NCBI RefSeq assembly: GCF_001949145.1
Contig: NW_019091539.1
Span: 1,191,005-1,255,004 of the forward strand
Reading direction: 5' to 3'
Source of the DNA: Acanthaster planci
Taxonomy: Eukaryota > Echinodermata > Asteroidea > Valvatida > Acanthasteridae
DNA length: 64,000 nucleotides
Positions 49,001 to 60,390 of the stretch are shown here, one piece after another. Made by a program: the position numbers and the translations under genes. Below the pieces are notes generated by a model that did not search any database, was not told the DNA's origin, and saw only the letters and a list, made by a program, of their open reading frames with translations. Within the stretch, counting starts at the first letter, position 1, and each line of letters opens with the position of its first letter.

Positions 49001-51227
49001 GCAAATGCAGGCTGACAGTGGATACACATCCATAGAACACAAGAACGAGGTCTCGGAGCAGCAAAAGCGGTATCTGTTTGCATCAGCCGACCGGGACAGC
49101 ACGAGCTTGGAAAGCTGCGCTCCTGCATTGTCGAGTGAGAGTAGCCCGATCGGGGAAAGACCTCTGTCATCTGGCACCGACAGTGCAGTGCTCACAGAAA
49201 GCAGCAAGGAGGACACCTTGCCGTCAAATATTCACGGTGTAAGACGGAGGAGTGATCGACGGACTGCCTCGACTAAGCGACGCGAATTCATTGCAGAGAA
49301 AGGAGAGGCCATCTTTGGCAGCTTCAGCTTCCCAGAAGAAGAGAGTGAAGCAGACTCTCAGACAATAACAGGATCGGTCAGTGAAAAATCTGCCAGTGCT
49401 GCTGCCGACTCGCCCAACGATTCGTCAGAGCGTATTCGCAACAGCAACCGAGTTGGTAGGATCTTTCGTGTCCAGGGAGAGAACCGACTGAGGTTTTATC
49501 CAAAAGGGAGGGATTACAGTATCGACGAAAAGACTGACGCTTTGTTCAAAGAGTTCATGCGATCAGACGCCATGTTTGATGCACCGACGTCGAGGCGCAG
49601 TCGCCCACCTCGCAATCGTCGACTACAGCTACAGCATAAGCAGCACAGTGACTCTCAGATAGATCCAGCTCGCAAAATGGCTGACATGTCTTCTGCTGAT
49701 GTGAGAAGTGCTAGCTTCGACCACAAAGGTGAATCGGCAAAAGAGAGACTGACGCATCTGCTACCTGGATCCGGCTCGTCTAAGAAGCTTAGTTCGCAGG
49801 ATAGTGTAGAAGAAGACTACCTCCGCAAAGAGAGCGCAAAAATATGGGGTGGCAGCCAACCACCTACCAGGAAACGCGATCTCGAAGAAATTCCATCCAA
49901 AGATCGAGAAGTATCAAGTCGACATGAGCAAAGCGAAGAACACAGAGGACAAGCGCAAAGACTGGACCTCGAGGATGTTTCTTGTCGACCAAGCGCCTTC
50001 CGTTGTGTTAAGAAGTCTCCAAAACTCAAACGATCGCACGCCTCCATCGCTCCAGAAGATGATGTATTGCCAGACAAACCACACCCACACGAAGAGCAAC
50101 CCCCTATGTCCAAGGGGAAAATTGTATCACAGACTACACTGGTAAGACCAACAGCCATCCACCCTAAGGAGAGTATATCAAACAGCCACAGCAGTGGAGG
50201 CAGTCGCGAATCACCCAGGAACAGTGGCCACTACTCCTCTAAAGGGGAGCTCAGAGAGGAGGCGTATCGCCACCGAGAGCCCCACCCATCTGGTGGCAGC
50301 GACCCTCCGCTACACCGGCGCGGCCGAAGTCCTGGCAGGGACAGAAGCCCCTGGAGATCCCCTCAGACCCCAACTGCCACTCACTCACAGGAGGGTGAGA
50401 GGGAGTACGCAGACAGAAGATCCAAATCCCCGTTGAGGATGCACAGCGCTGGCAGTAGTCAGGGTAGTGCCGAATGGAGTGACGACAGAGGCTTCCTAGG
50501 CGTCCCACCCAAGGAGCATCTAGACAGGCCGCACAGCGCCTCCTCCCTCCTCAGACTCCAACGGGAAGCCGCTTCACCTCAGTTTGAAAGACATTACAGT
50601 GATGAAACTTATGATGCTCCGCGACGCGATCGCAGCATAGACCACGACGGCAGACTGGAGGCTGACCGGGAACACAGGGGCTCCTCAGGACGACTTCACC
50701 CCTTAAGATACCCACCAGGGAGGCATATACGACCCGCCACAGTCAGAACCAGCTCGGAGACAAATATCTTAGAACCAAAGGACGGTCACAAGCGTAATCG
50801 CGCCCACGATCTGAGAAGACAGCACTACGGTAGGGCCCACAGTGCACTAGACGTATTTGCCGCAAACAGGCCTCCTCCGAAGGACCCACCGAGGTCACGA
50901 CCACCTCCTGAGAGGCTCTCCGCAAGGTCAATGACCTTAGACTCCCCTAACAGTCCCGGGGCAGTGCCCAAGGAACGTAGACATCCACTAGATGTGCCAA
51001 AAGACGAAAGGAGACATCCACTGGAAGGTCTAAAAGATGAAAGAAAACACCCGTTGGACCTCTTTAAAGAAGAGCGCAAACACCCCCTCGAAGGCCTGAA
51101 AGATGAACGCAAACACCCCCTTGAAGGTCTCAAAGATGAACGCAAACCAGCTAAGGAAGAGCGCAGACATCCTTTAGATGGTTACAAGGAAAAGCATAAA
51201 GACAGTACAGCGCCTCTAAAGTGGTAG
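30941..51227 (+). CDS. CBARP: CBARP orthologue (calcium channel beta-subunit-associated regulatory protein), five exons, 5' end open
   Basis: Gene-level entry. Exons 30941-31092, 34645-34782, 47075-47163, 47655-47814 and 48032-51227 join in phase (2, 2, 1, 2) into 1244 codons plus TAG. The product has a short N-terminal segment, one transmembrane helix and a very long cytoplasmic tail. Family knowledge: vertebrate CBARP/BARP (Dos) binds the Cav beta subunit, hinders its association with the alpha-1 subunit and lowers calcium current in neurons and endocrine cells. Blocks I recognise from the mammalian protein occur here in the same order: RRVSF, YTEGDFHHLK, DYRELWQLRTTLE, ADSGYTSIE and RDYSIDEKTDALFKEF. 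The tail is far longer than in mammals and disordered-looking (rich in Ser, Pro, Arg, Lys, Asp, Glu). The gene has introns of 3.6 and 12.3 kb and converges on the amylase gene. Identity rests on my recall of the human protein, not on a search; the ordered blocks make chance very unlikely. The channel-regulating role here is inferred. Confidence 0.88.
31093..34644 (+). other. CBARP intron (transmembrane exon to 46-codon exon)
   Basis: Begins gtgagc and ends tttacggcag. Holds one MITE-like element (33505-33664) and otherwise AT-rich sequence with only incidental open frames. Confidence 0.65.
33505..33664. mobile_element. Short inverted-repeat element (19-bp perfect termini)
   Basis: Termini ggcaagatatgggacggag (33505-33523) and its exact complement (33646-33664) bound 160 bp with no coding potential. 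The left end plus about 30 further bases recurs at 44416-44468 (ggcaagatgggacggagggg), so it belongs to a family. No clear target duplication. Confidence 0.8.
34645..34782 (+). CDS. CBARP: CBARP orthologue: candidate 46-codon cytoplasmic exon with no ATG
   Basis: This exon was found by splice logic. The acceptor is tttctttacggcag (AG at 34643-34644) and the donor is cgcaag|gtgagt (GT at 34783). The 138 bases between are open in exactly the frame required by the transmembrane exon (phase 2) and end in phase 2, which the exon at 47075 requires. It encodes an acidic/basic linker (RDPAFFTPVPLDLDLD, then RSNANRRLE, then VDDEDGSPA). The composition and position fit the juxtamembrane cytoplasmic region between the helix and the RRVSF motif. 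Because it is symmetric (2-2, a multiple of three), skipping it would keep the frame, so it could be an alternative exon. The residues are not ones I can match to the vertebrate protein. Support is splice sites, frame and composition only. Confidence 0.62.
35004..35332. mobile_element. Foldback element with ~57-bp inverted termini
   Basis: Left arm ctaagaagaatttgacatgc (35004 onward, to about 35060) and right arm (about 35275-35332, ending gcatgtcaatttgttcttct) are inverted copies, including the 20-base exact core cttggttactgaatcaaaag. The interior of about 215 bp is non-coding. Typical of a non-autonomous DNA transposon. Confidence 0.8.
35575..35800. repeat. GTGGCGTAGCTAGG-type interspersed repeat with G tracts
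   Basis: Starts cagtggcgtagctaggattt, runs through several G6-G7 blocks and GGGGGCACC words, and ends near gtggcaatgcc. Related starts occur at 36838 (inverse at 37117), 38127, 41553 and 55543. Confidence 0.6.
36792..36838. repeat. Perfect 22-bp hairpin with 3-base loop
   Basis: The arm tgagaggttctttgtatatc + tt (36792-36813) is the exact complement of 36817-36838, with loop tgc. It directly abuts the left end of the G-tract element at 36838. Confidence 0.9.
36838..37117. mobile_element. MITE-like element, TGGCGTATCCAGCT termini
   Basis: The left end agcgtcgtatccagct and right end agctggatacgccactgg are inverted copies. Each is followed on the inside by a G or C tract (caggggggg; ccccctgcccc). 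The 280-bp interior is non-coding. Confidence 0.6.
38127..38215. repeat. G-tract repeat of the GCCACTGGCG type
   Basis: gggccactggcggccgaagg followed by G9 and G10 tracts and gtgccccccac. Same style as the elements at 35575 and 36838. Confidence 0.5.
40240..40420 (+). mobile_element. Degenerate tRNA-derived SINE
   Basis: A B-box-like word ggggttcgatcc (40323-40334) is followed by gcgaccttgggcagatcacc and ttaccccaac. This layout (B box, then a CCTTGGGCA...CTTACCCC tail) is familiar from tRNA-derived SINEs of invertebrate deuterostomes. The A box is decayed. Confidence 0.5.
43612..43810. mobile_element. Foldback element with ~45-bp inverted arms
   Basis: ttgcacgctgctgccatagg + catgca (43621 onward) returns inverted at 43774-43800 (tgcatgcctatggcggcagc gtgcaa), with further similarity outward on both sides. 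Interior about 100 bp, non-coding. The open frames reading through it are artefacts of the repeat. Confidence 0.75.
44094..44094. other. Unresolved base in the assembly
   Basis: A single n inside a G-rich run (aganggggg), in a CBARP intron, so it affects no called coding sequence. Confidence 0.99.
44416..44468. repeat. Second copy of the GGCAAGAT-GGGACGGAGG repeat end
   Basis: ggcaagatgggacggagggg followed by a region similar to 33524-33555 (cctacctgtccaatccctat versus cctacatgtccacaccctat). The opposite terminus was not found, so this is a fragment or solo end. Confidence 0.7.
44644..44718 (+). repeat. Interspersed repeat shared with 62.9 kb (inverse orientation)
   Basis: gtgtggacctctgcacaaaa + gaagtcc and flanks match the complement of 62885-62958 over about 70 bases with few changes. 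Confidence 0.8.
47075..47163 (+). CDS. CBARP: CBARP orthologue: acidic linker exon
   Basis: The acceptor is ttctttcag at 47074 and the donor is accccg-like cccg|gtaagt at 47163/47164. The first base completes an Arg codon split with the preceding exon. The exon then reads LLEDDDENLDS and CIAEYLATGEAASADHLP, and ends in phase 1. It is strongly acidic and lacks hydrophobic segments, in keeping with a cytoplasmic linker. It sits 12.3 kb downstream of the previous exon and 491 bp upstream of the next. The vertebrate protein has a comparable acidic stretch between the helix and RRVSF, but I see no residue-level match. Confidence 0.75.
47164..48031 (+). other. Two short CBARP introns (47164-47654 and 47815-48031)
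   Basis: Both have consensus donors (gtaagt, gtatgt) and pyrimidine-rich acceptors. Apart from the exon between them nothing else is recognised. Confidence 0.8.
47655..47814 (+). CDS. CBARP: CBARP orthologue: exon with RRVSF (PP1-docking / basophilic kinase) motif
   Basis: The acceptor is tctcgatag at 47654; the donor is ggag|gtatgt at 47814/47815. The exon starts in phase 1, completing an Asp codon, and ends in phase 2. It begins acidic (DIPEEEPLTAGEAET), then turns basic: SPVSPRRVSFQVVP. RVSF at 47759-47770 fits the RVxF docking consensus for protein phosphatase 1, and RRVS also fits a PKA-type site. Mammalian CBARP has RRVSF at the equivalent place, just before the TEGDFHHLK block that opens the next exon. 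Conservation of the order RRVSF then YTEGDFHHLK, split by an intron here, is one of the main reasons for naming the gene. Confidence 0.85.
48032..51227 (+). CDS. CBARP: CBARP orthologue: 3.2-kb terminal exon, conserved blocks and charged C-terminal repeats
   Basis: The acceptor is cattaacag at 48031; the first base completes an Arg codon and the reading continues YTEGDFHHLK (48033-48062). The exon is open for 1065 codons to TAG at 51225-51227. Conserved blocks: DYRELWQLRTTLEMED (48633-48680) followed by a Ser-rich run, QMQADSGYTSIE (about 49002-49037), and RDYSIDEKTDALFKEFMRSD (starts 49509). Between and after them the sequence is low-complexity, rich in Ser, Arg, Pro and Glu, with proline motifs such as PNPPPKFHPPP and RPPPKDPPRSRPPPERL that could bind SH3 or WW domains. 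The last 80 residues are a tandem charged repeat, KDERKHPLEGL and variants (50970-51197). The protein ends in PLKW. Several antisense open frames across this GC-richer exon are shadows. An intronless 3' coding block of this size is the most secure coding call in the window. Confidence 0.92.
50970..51197 (+). repeat. In-frame tandem repeat coding for (K)DER(K/R)HPL(E/D)GL units
   Basis: About seven units of a 9-14 residue motif run back to back at the C-terminal end of the CBARP-like protein: KERRHPLDVP, KDERRHPLEGL, KDERKHPLDLF, KEERKHPLEGL, KDERKHPLEGL, KDERKPA and KEERRHPLDGY. Period is 33 bases for the central units. Nucleotide copies differ at synonymous positions, so the array is not a brand-new slippage product. 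The alternating Asp/Glu and Lys/Arg pattern with a regular HPL is unlike the rest of the tail. Confidence 0.9.
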
Positions 51228-52405
51228 AAATTGCACAAAACTAGAACAGAATCGGAACATCAACAATTAAGTTACCCTAATTACTGTAAATAATTCGGTT
51301 AAAGTAGTAACTGGCACTGGAAACTTGTGGTGCTTAACATCTATATAGTTCGAACCTGTAAATAATAATTTAAAGTACCATATGTTTTTAATTTTCCAAA
51401 TTTATCATTTTATATATGCCTTAATCATATGAGAATTGTGTGCAGCATTTTCTATTTGATTCTCGTGCGTAAATGTGTATAAGAAAAAAGACTATAGATA
51501 TAGTTTATTATGAAATAGACTCTGAAAAACAGACATGATATTAAGATTTAGTAGAGGTATAGTAGCAGATGTAATTTAAGAACCTAAAGTTAACTTTCAG
51601 CAGCTTTTCTACCACACACGTTGCTTTAGAGTATTCGCAAAAGTCTTTAATCAGCACAACACTTAAAATATTGCCAGGATTAGTTTTTAAAGTTAGGTAT
51701 TTCAATCCGTATACGGATTGTTTAGAGGACAATAACCACAAGTTAAAGGTCTTTTCCCTCTTCGACCATTAAGGTGCAATCGGAGAAAGGTGCAATGTTT
51801 ACACCTACTTCAAAATTCATTCAAGTTCAACGTTTTTAATTACCGTCTTGTAAATACAGCAAATATGAGACTTATTTTAAGTAAGTACACTACGTGTACC
51901 TTTCGTGCCGAAACTTTCTGATGTAAAAAATGATATGAAATATTTTACTACGTGTGATGGTGTTCAACAATTTTCGATGACATGCCTTGTACATACGTAA
52001 ATCTCAGATACTTAAAATGCAAACAAACAGTAAAGATGCTGCAATTTTGCAATGACTGTAAACAGAGGGAGTAGCCTGGATAATTTATAGTAACGAGTAT
52101 TACTGTAAATATTTTATACACTACTGCTCTAGTTGGTTGAAGAGGTTCACAATTATCGTAGAAGTGACTGAGACACCATCACGTTGTAATACCACAATAC
52201 TCTAATGGAGTTAACTGCATCTCACCAAATCACTGTGCACTGTTCCTGTGCGTGCGTGCATTTTTCAAACACTAAGTATACCTTATAATGCAATTCTGCA
52301 GTCTTGTTGCAATCGGCACTCCTTCCATCCTTATGAGTTTCGTTTTGATCAACGTTACTGTTGTCATTTATCCCCTGAAGAAAAGCCGTCATAAGAACTG
52401 CTGAA

Positions 52406-52411
52406 AATAAA
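52406..52411 (+). terminator. Possible CBARP polyadenylation signal (aataaa)
   Basis: An AATAAA hexamer lies 1.18 kb downstream of the CBARP stop codon, in an AT-rich stretch without open frames. It would give a 3' UTR of about 1.2 kb. No transcript evidence is available, and a second hexamer lies at about 53216. Confidence 0.3.
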
Positions 52412-52527
52412 GCTCTGTTAAAATGAGCCTTGTACCAAGAACTTGGATCAAGGAAGCAAAAATATCTTGCCGAAGTTATGTTTGTATTGTACATTCGTCT
52501 ATCAAAATCTGTTGTGATATCGTCGCC

Positions 52528-52894
52528 AACACCACGAAGTACAGCACTCAACTGCACTTGGGTGGTACTTCGTGAAAACCGTGTTTACAGCAATTTCGGT
52601 TTTACGAAGTAGCACTCAAGTGTGGTTTGTCAATATAGCGTGGACAAAAACGCTTTTAAAGGTCTAAAATGGTTTGATTTGCCCGTAAATATGTGACTTT
52701 ACTAGAAGATGCTCTGAAAAATCGTTGTAACTGTTTAAATTAAGGAAAAGGTCAATTCCTGAAACGACAATTCACGAAGCATGTGCCGCACGGCACTGAG
52801 TGCTACTTCGTGAAAATGAAAACAAGACATTTCTGTAAAATACGCGCTGAAGCGGCGCACACATCTTTGGATGAGTACTACTTCGTGGTGTTGA
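52528..52894. mobile_element. Inverted-repeat element with (CA)ACACCACGAAGTA termini
   Basis: The left end caacaccacgaagtac and right end gtactacttcgtggtgttg are inverse copies. Internal copies of the word (tggtacttcgtgaaaa, acgaagtagcactcaa, tgagtgctacttcgtgaaaa) make the ~367-bp interior highly self-complementary. Non-coding, probably a MITE. It begins about 120 bp after the candidate CBARP poly(A) signal. Confidence 0.7.
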
Positions 52895-53586
52895 TGATGC
52901 TATGATATAGTAAGACGATCTTTCCCTACAGTCAATCAAAAGAGACACAGCAAGAAAGTTGGACACAGAAGTTGATTATTCAACAAGTTCTGTATGTAAT
53001 CATACACATCCATTTTCAATTCAGTTGTGAGACGTTTGTGGCAAAAGACACATGTCACTGAACTTTTCATTTGCATCATCTCGTTTTCTCAGCATTCTGT
53101 GCATCAAGGCACGCACAGCATGGCCAGGGTTACCATTTATCAGGAAGTCCAACTACGTTTTTATACTGGACCAAGAAGGAGTTGCGCATGTACAGGACTG
53201 ATGAAGTAGCTGTACAAATAAATATTGTGTCTGCTGCCACTAGTCGTTACAAGGTATTCATGGACCGATACACCTGTGGGGTTTTTGATTGATTCACCCC
53301 ACACAAGTGTCTTTTATCCTTCCACGTGCGTAAGCGGTCATACACACAGGAGGGGAATTGTGAAGAGTGAAGATTTTGTGTTCTGGACCTGCCCGCTTGT
53401 CAGTAGTATATAAGCCAACGGTTGAGATTGGAAGAGCTCTGTGCGCACCACATTTAATTTATATAATCAGGGACACATATGCACAACCTTCAGTTGGTTC
53501 ATTCCTCTCTGCATCTCCATTATTATTAGTTAGGGTACAACATAAACAACTAAAATACACCAATAACCAGCAACCTTATATTCACT

Positions 53587-53662
53587 AGCGGCCATTTTAC
53601 CGAGCCGAATACAAAGCGTGCCCAGCCTGCGCATTTGTATTCGGCTCGGTAACATGGTCGCT
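53587..53662. repeat. 29-bp hairpin, two mismatches, 18-base loop
   Basis: ccgagccgaatacaaa (left arm, ends 53615) and tttgtattcggctcgg (right arm, starts 53634) are perfectly complementary. The pairing extends outward to 53587 and 53662 with two mismatches. Confidence 0.9.
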
Positions 53663-55299
53663 GGTTGGCTTCTATTTTATACCAAGGCGTTGCAAGTCCT
53701 GGTTTTTTTTTTATATACCTCCGTGCCTACGCGAGGCTTATTACTCTCGGGCCGAAGGGTTAAATTGGCAACTTCCTGAAAATTACCCAAGATACTAAAA
53801 TTAAGAAAACTACAATTACCCATCTAAGCACACGTGAAAGAGGAAAATTGTTACCAGTATCAAGCCTGTGCAACATAAAGCTCAATAATTACAGCATACT
53901 ATACAATGCAGGATCACAGGTTATCAATATCCACTAACTTAGCTTATGGATTGACAAGTTCAATGAGCTCTCGGTGAACCGCTTGTGTCAAAGGTAATAG
54001 ATCATACAGACTAAACCTCGATACAAGGTTGCCCATTTACATTGTGTGGCCAACAATATCGCACGTCTGACTACTGATCGGTTGGGATGATCCAACCCCA
54101 AACACTCGTCCCGACCTTACACCATCCCCTGCACTTTGAAATTCAACTCAGCAAACCCCTTACCATCCGTTAAAAACTCTCTTTTTTATACACAAAGTAG
54201 CAGAGCACGTCCTGCTCAGTTGAACCATTTGTGTCCTTCCTCCATGAACGGATGAACTTCGGCTCTGCCAGCCAAGGCCAACAGCTGAAGTCAGCTCACA
54301 ACCTCTCGTGCCGGGCGGATGTTGTACAGTTCAAGAAAATAACCTTAAATTTAATGAACCTATGCTGCTTCCCTCGCCCACTCTTGCATCTGTACGTTTC
54401 CTCGTAAATGTCTGGACCGCAACGACGTGTGGTTCGAGAGCGCACTTACTACCTAAGCCTTCTTTTTATAATGGTCGTAACGAACGTTCACAGCACGCAA
54501 GATGCCAAGACGTAGACATGCGCGGAAGATTATGAGACGCAGCGTAACACCATTCCACAAAAGGCTAAACAAATGGCGTCCAAAACTCAAAGTTTTGCGT
54601 ATAATGTCTTTTTAGGTGATGGAAGCCCCTCTTGAAGCCAAACGGATATACTCCAGTTTGATGTATATTGTTTATATGTCAGCTATTATGTTGACAATTT
54701 GGGCGTCATTATGTTCGTTACAATTATAAAGAAAATGGGTAAATTGAGTAGAACTAAACGCGAGAGACATCCTTGTTCGCCCATCACGCCAGCGTGTGCG
54801 TTTGTTTGTTTGTTGTTTGTTTGTTAGCTGACTGTTCCCGTCCCTGTTTAAGGGAAACGCTGAGACCAGGAGACAACTGAGACGGCCACACTGGGGATGG
54901 GCATTACGAAAGTGGTGAGACTTGCCCAGCTATGGGAATTTGAAAAGGGATGAGGTGCCTACACCAGGGAACGATGTACATCTTTTTGAGTGTTACTCAA
55001 CACATTTCGGTTGTTAGCAAGTCCGACAACCCGCTTAATTTTTCATCACGAAAAAGTGGTGTTTGATGATATATACTCCTAGCCCCCAGGATTGACACCC
55101 TTGGGGACAGTGAGTACCAACAATGCGTAACAACCTCGTAATAAAGTAGGAATTTTAATTTCACTATCACATCATTCAATCGTATAACATAGTTTTATCG
55201 ATCATTCTATGTTGTAACATATTGTGAGTCTTCTGTCATGCAAGTCCTCAGACACAAAAGGTGGACCCTTCACAAAAAAATCATTTGGGAATCTTTCCT

Positions 55300-55305
55300 T
55301 TTATT
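55300..55305 (-). terminator. Possible amylase polyadenylation signal
   Basis: TTTATT on the + strand, AATAAA on the amylase strand, 600 bases past the stop codon. No nearer canonical hexamer was seen. Weak support. Confidence 0.2.
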
Positions 55306-55905
55306 AATATGATTTGTATGATATTTAAAACAGGGTTTGTGGAATTCCAAATTAGGGTTAAAAGGATCATTTTCGTTTATAAATCATAAGAAAGGACTGG
55401 GGTAGGTCTGGCATTCAGGTGTGGTCAAAGAAACGCTTTGTTTTAAGGGGTCTGGAGAATGATCCCGCACAAAGCAGGATAACAATTACGCTAAGCGCTG
55501 CCTTCATTTCAGATTAGAGTTTCTAACAACTTTAACATCCAGGGGCGGATCAAGGAATTTTTTCGGGGGGGGGGGTCAGGCCATTACATAAAATAAATCT
55601 TTGACAATGGTATTGGTGTACACATAAGAAGAATCTTTTCAATGCTATCTTGTTATTAAATTTACTTGACTTATTTCTTATATTTTCCCCATTTTTGTAA
55701 CCTTTTTTGTCGGGGGAAGGGGGGGAGTGACACCCCAACTGCACATCTGACATCACATTTAAGCCTTTCAGTCTTGTTTTACTACAGAATCGTTAAATTA
55801 GTCAGCGAATGAATGTTCCTTTTTTTGTGTTTCTTCGATACGGTATAGTATTAGCGAATCTTGGCATTTGCAACTATGTCATATATGACGTTATAATGCA
55901 CGCAT

Positions 55906-59264
<3,359 letters not shown>

Positions 59265-60254
59265 CTAGATTCGAGAAAACATAAGAGGATTAGATCCGTG
59301 GTCATACTAAGTTAAAAACAAAAATGTAATTGCAAAAACCAAAAACACGAAGAGTTTTTGTACAAATTTTTAGTTTTAATATCCTCCCCTACTCCAAAAT
59401 ATGATTCTGTCTTTCGCCTTTTTCAGATTATTGCACTAATTTAAACAATTCAAGCAATGCACGTGAGAATATTCGTTTCATAGAAAATGAGAAAAATAGA
59501 AAAGAGTAAGTTTTATCACAAAGTGATGATGCAGAGCAGAGTAAAGGCTGGTTCATGCCCCGCACAGAAGCAAACACAAACGTAAATTTTGTGAATCCGC
59601 AAAAGTTGAACACACTTCAACTCAAGACAATTCGCTGCGATCGTTGCGTGACGTCATGTTTGCTTCGCTGTCGCATTCGCGTAAAATATGAACCGGCCTT
59701 AAGGTATTTTGCCAAAGTATCCTGGGTGCCAAAGCTACCCCCAGGTTATCGGCAAGTGGGCCGGGCGAGCAGATGGGCAGACGGGCAGAATACCATTACA
59801 TGCAGGCAAAAAACCGTTCGGACGGCTCATAGAGACACATAGACACTTGGCTAGCACGGAAGTAACCAAGCAGAGAGGATCAGGAGAGACCAAGACAGCA
59901 AAACTGACGTCCTGCGGAAAATCAATGCATTAACAGACATTCGTGATAGCCGAAAAAAGTTACCTTTCTCTTTGGTATAGTTGAGTTCCAGAAGACGATT
60001 ACTAGCTCCTTAGTCTAACGGTTGGGATTTTATACAAATTCCTTGGGGTGGGAGCTTCCAATGATACTTTTAACGAACGTTTAGTGCGTGCCGTTGCAGT
60101 TGACGGAAAATCTCCAGATTGCGTGTAACTTATCAGATCCATAGATACCGCGAGTTGAGGTTTCGTAACAATACTTTCGTTGATAATTTGGTACGGTACA
60201 CTTTCAAAGATTTACTTGCCTCGGGAATATATGTGATTATTAATTAAAGTCCAA

Positions 60255-60390
60255 AAAGGAACGTCTCCCCGACGAAAGTACATCCCTGGAAATATGTTTG
60301 AGGAACTCGCTGCTACATCTGACCTGGGCTGGCCAGCCAGCCAGCAAGCTCGGTGATAGAATGGATGGGGCGAATCAGCGTTGGGACAAC
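60255..60390 (+). mobile_element. Truncated copy of the 18-kb SINE family
   Basis: ggctggccagccagccagca + agctcggtg (60328 onward) matches the inverse of the 18.3/18.56-kb SINE head (ccggcaagctcggtgg), preceded by a ctgctac...ctgacc segment like the SINE's ctgcttcaccagattcgg. The B box and tail are missing or decayed. Opposite orientation to the dimer. Confidence 0.5.

Larger units (their letters stand above)
51228..55905. other. Convergent intergenic region / 3' flanks
   Basis: AT-rich 3' flank of CBARP (possible poly(A) signal at 52406), an inverted-repeat element at 52528-52894, a strong hairpin at 53587-53662, GTTT low complexity at about 54798-54828, and a G-tract repeat at 55543-55740 with a GGGGCGGATCAAGG start. 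No coding sequence recognised. Confidence 0.6.

Noticed and set aside
48063-51145. Many antisense and out-of-frame open frames over the CBARP terminal exon
   Set aside because: Shadows of the GC-richer, Ser/Arg/Pro-rich coding strand.
60000-60060. Possible tRNA (agtctaacggttggg and an inverted agctcc/gggagct stem)
   Set aside because: No acceptable B box or anticodon arm; at best a decayed tRNA-like remnant.
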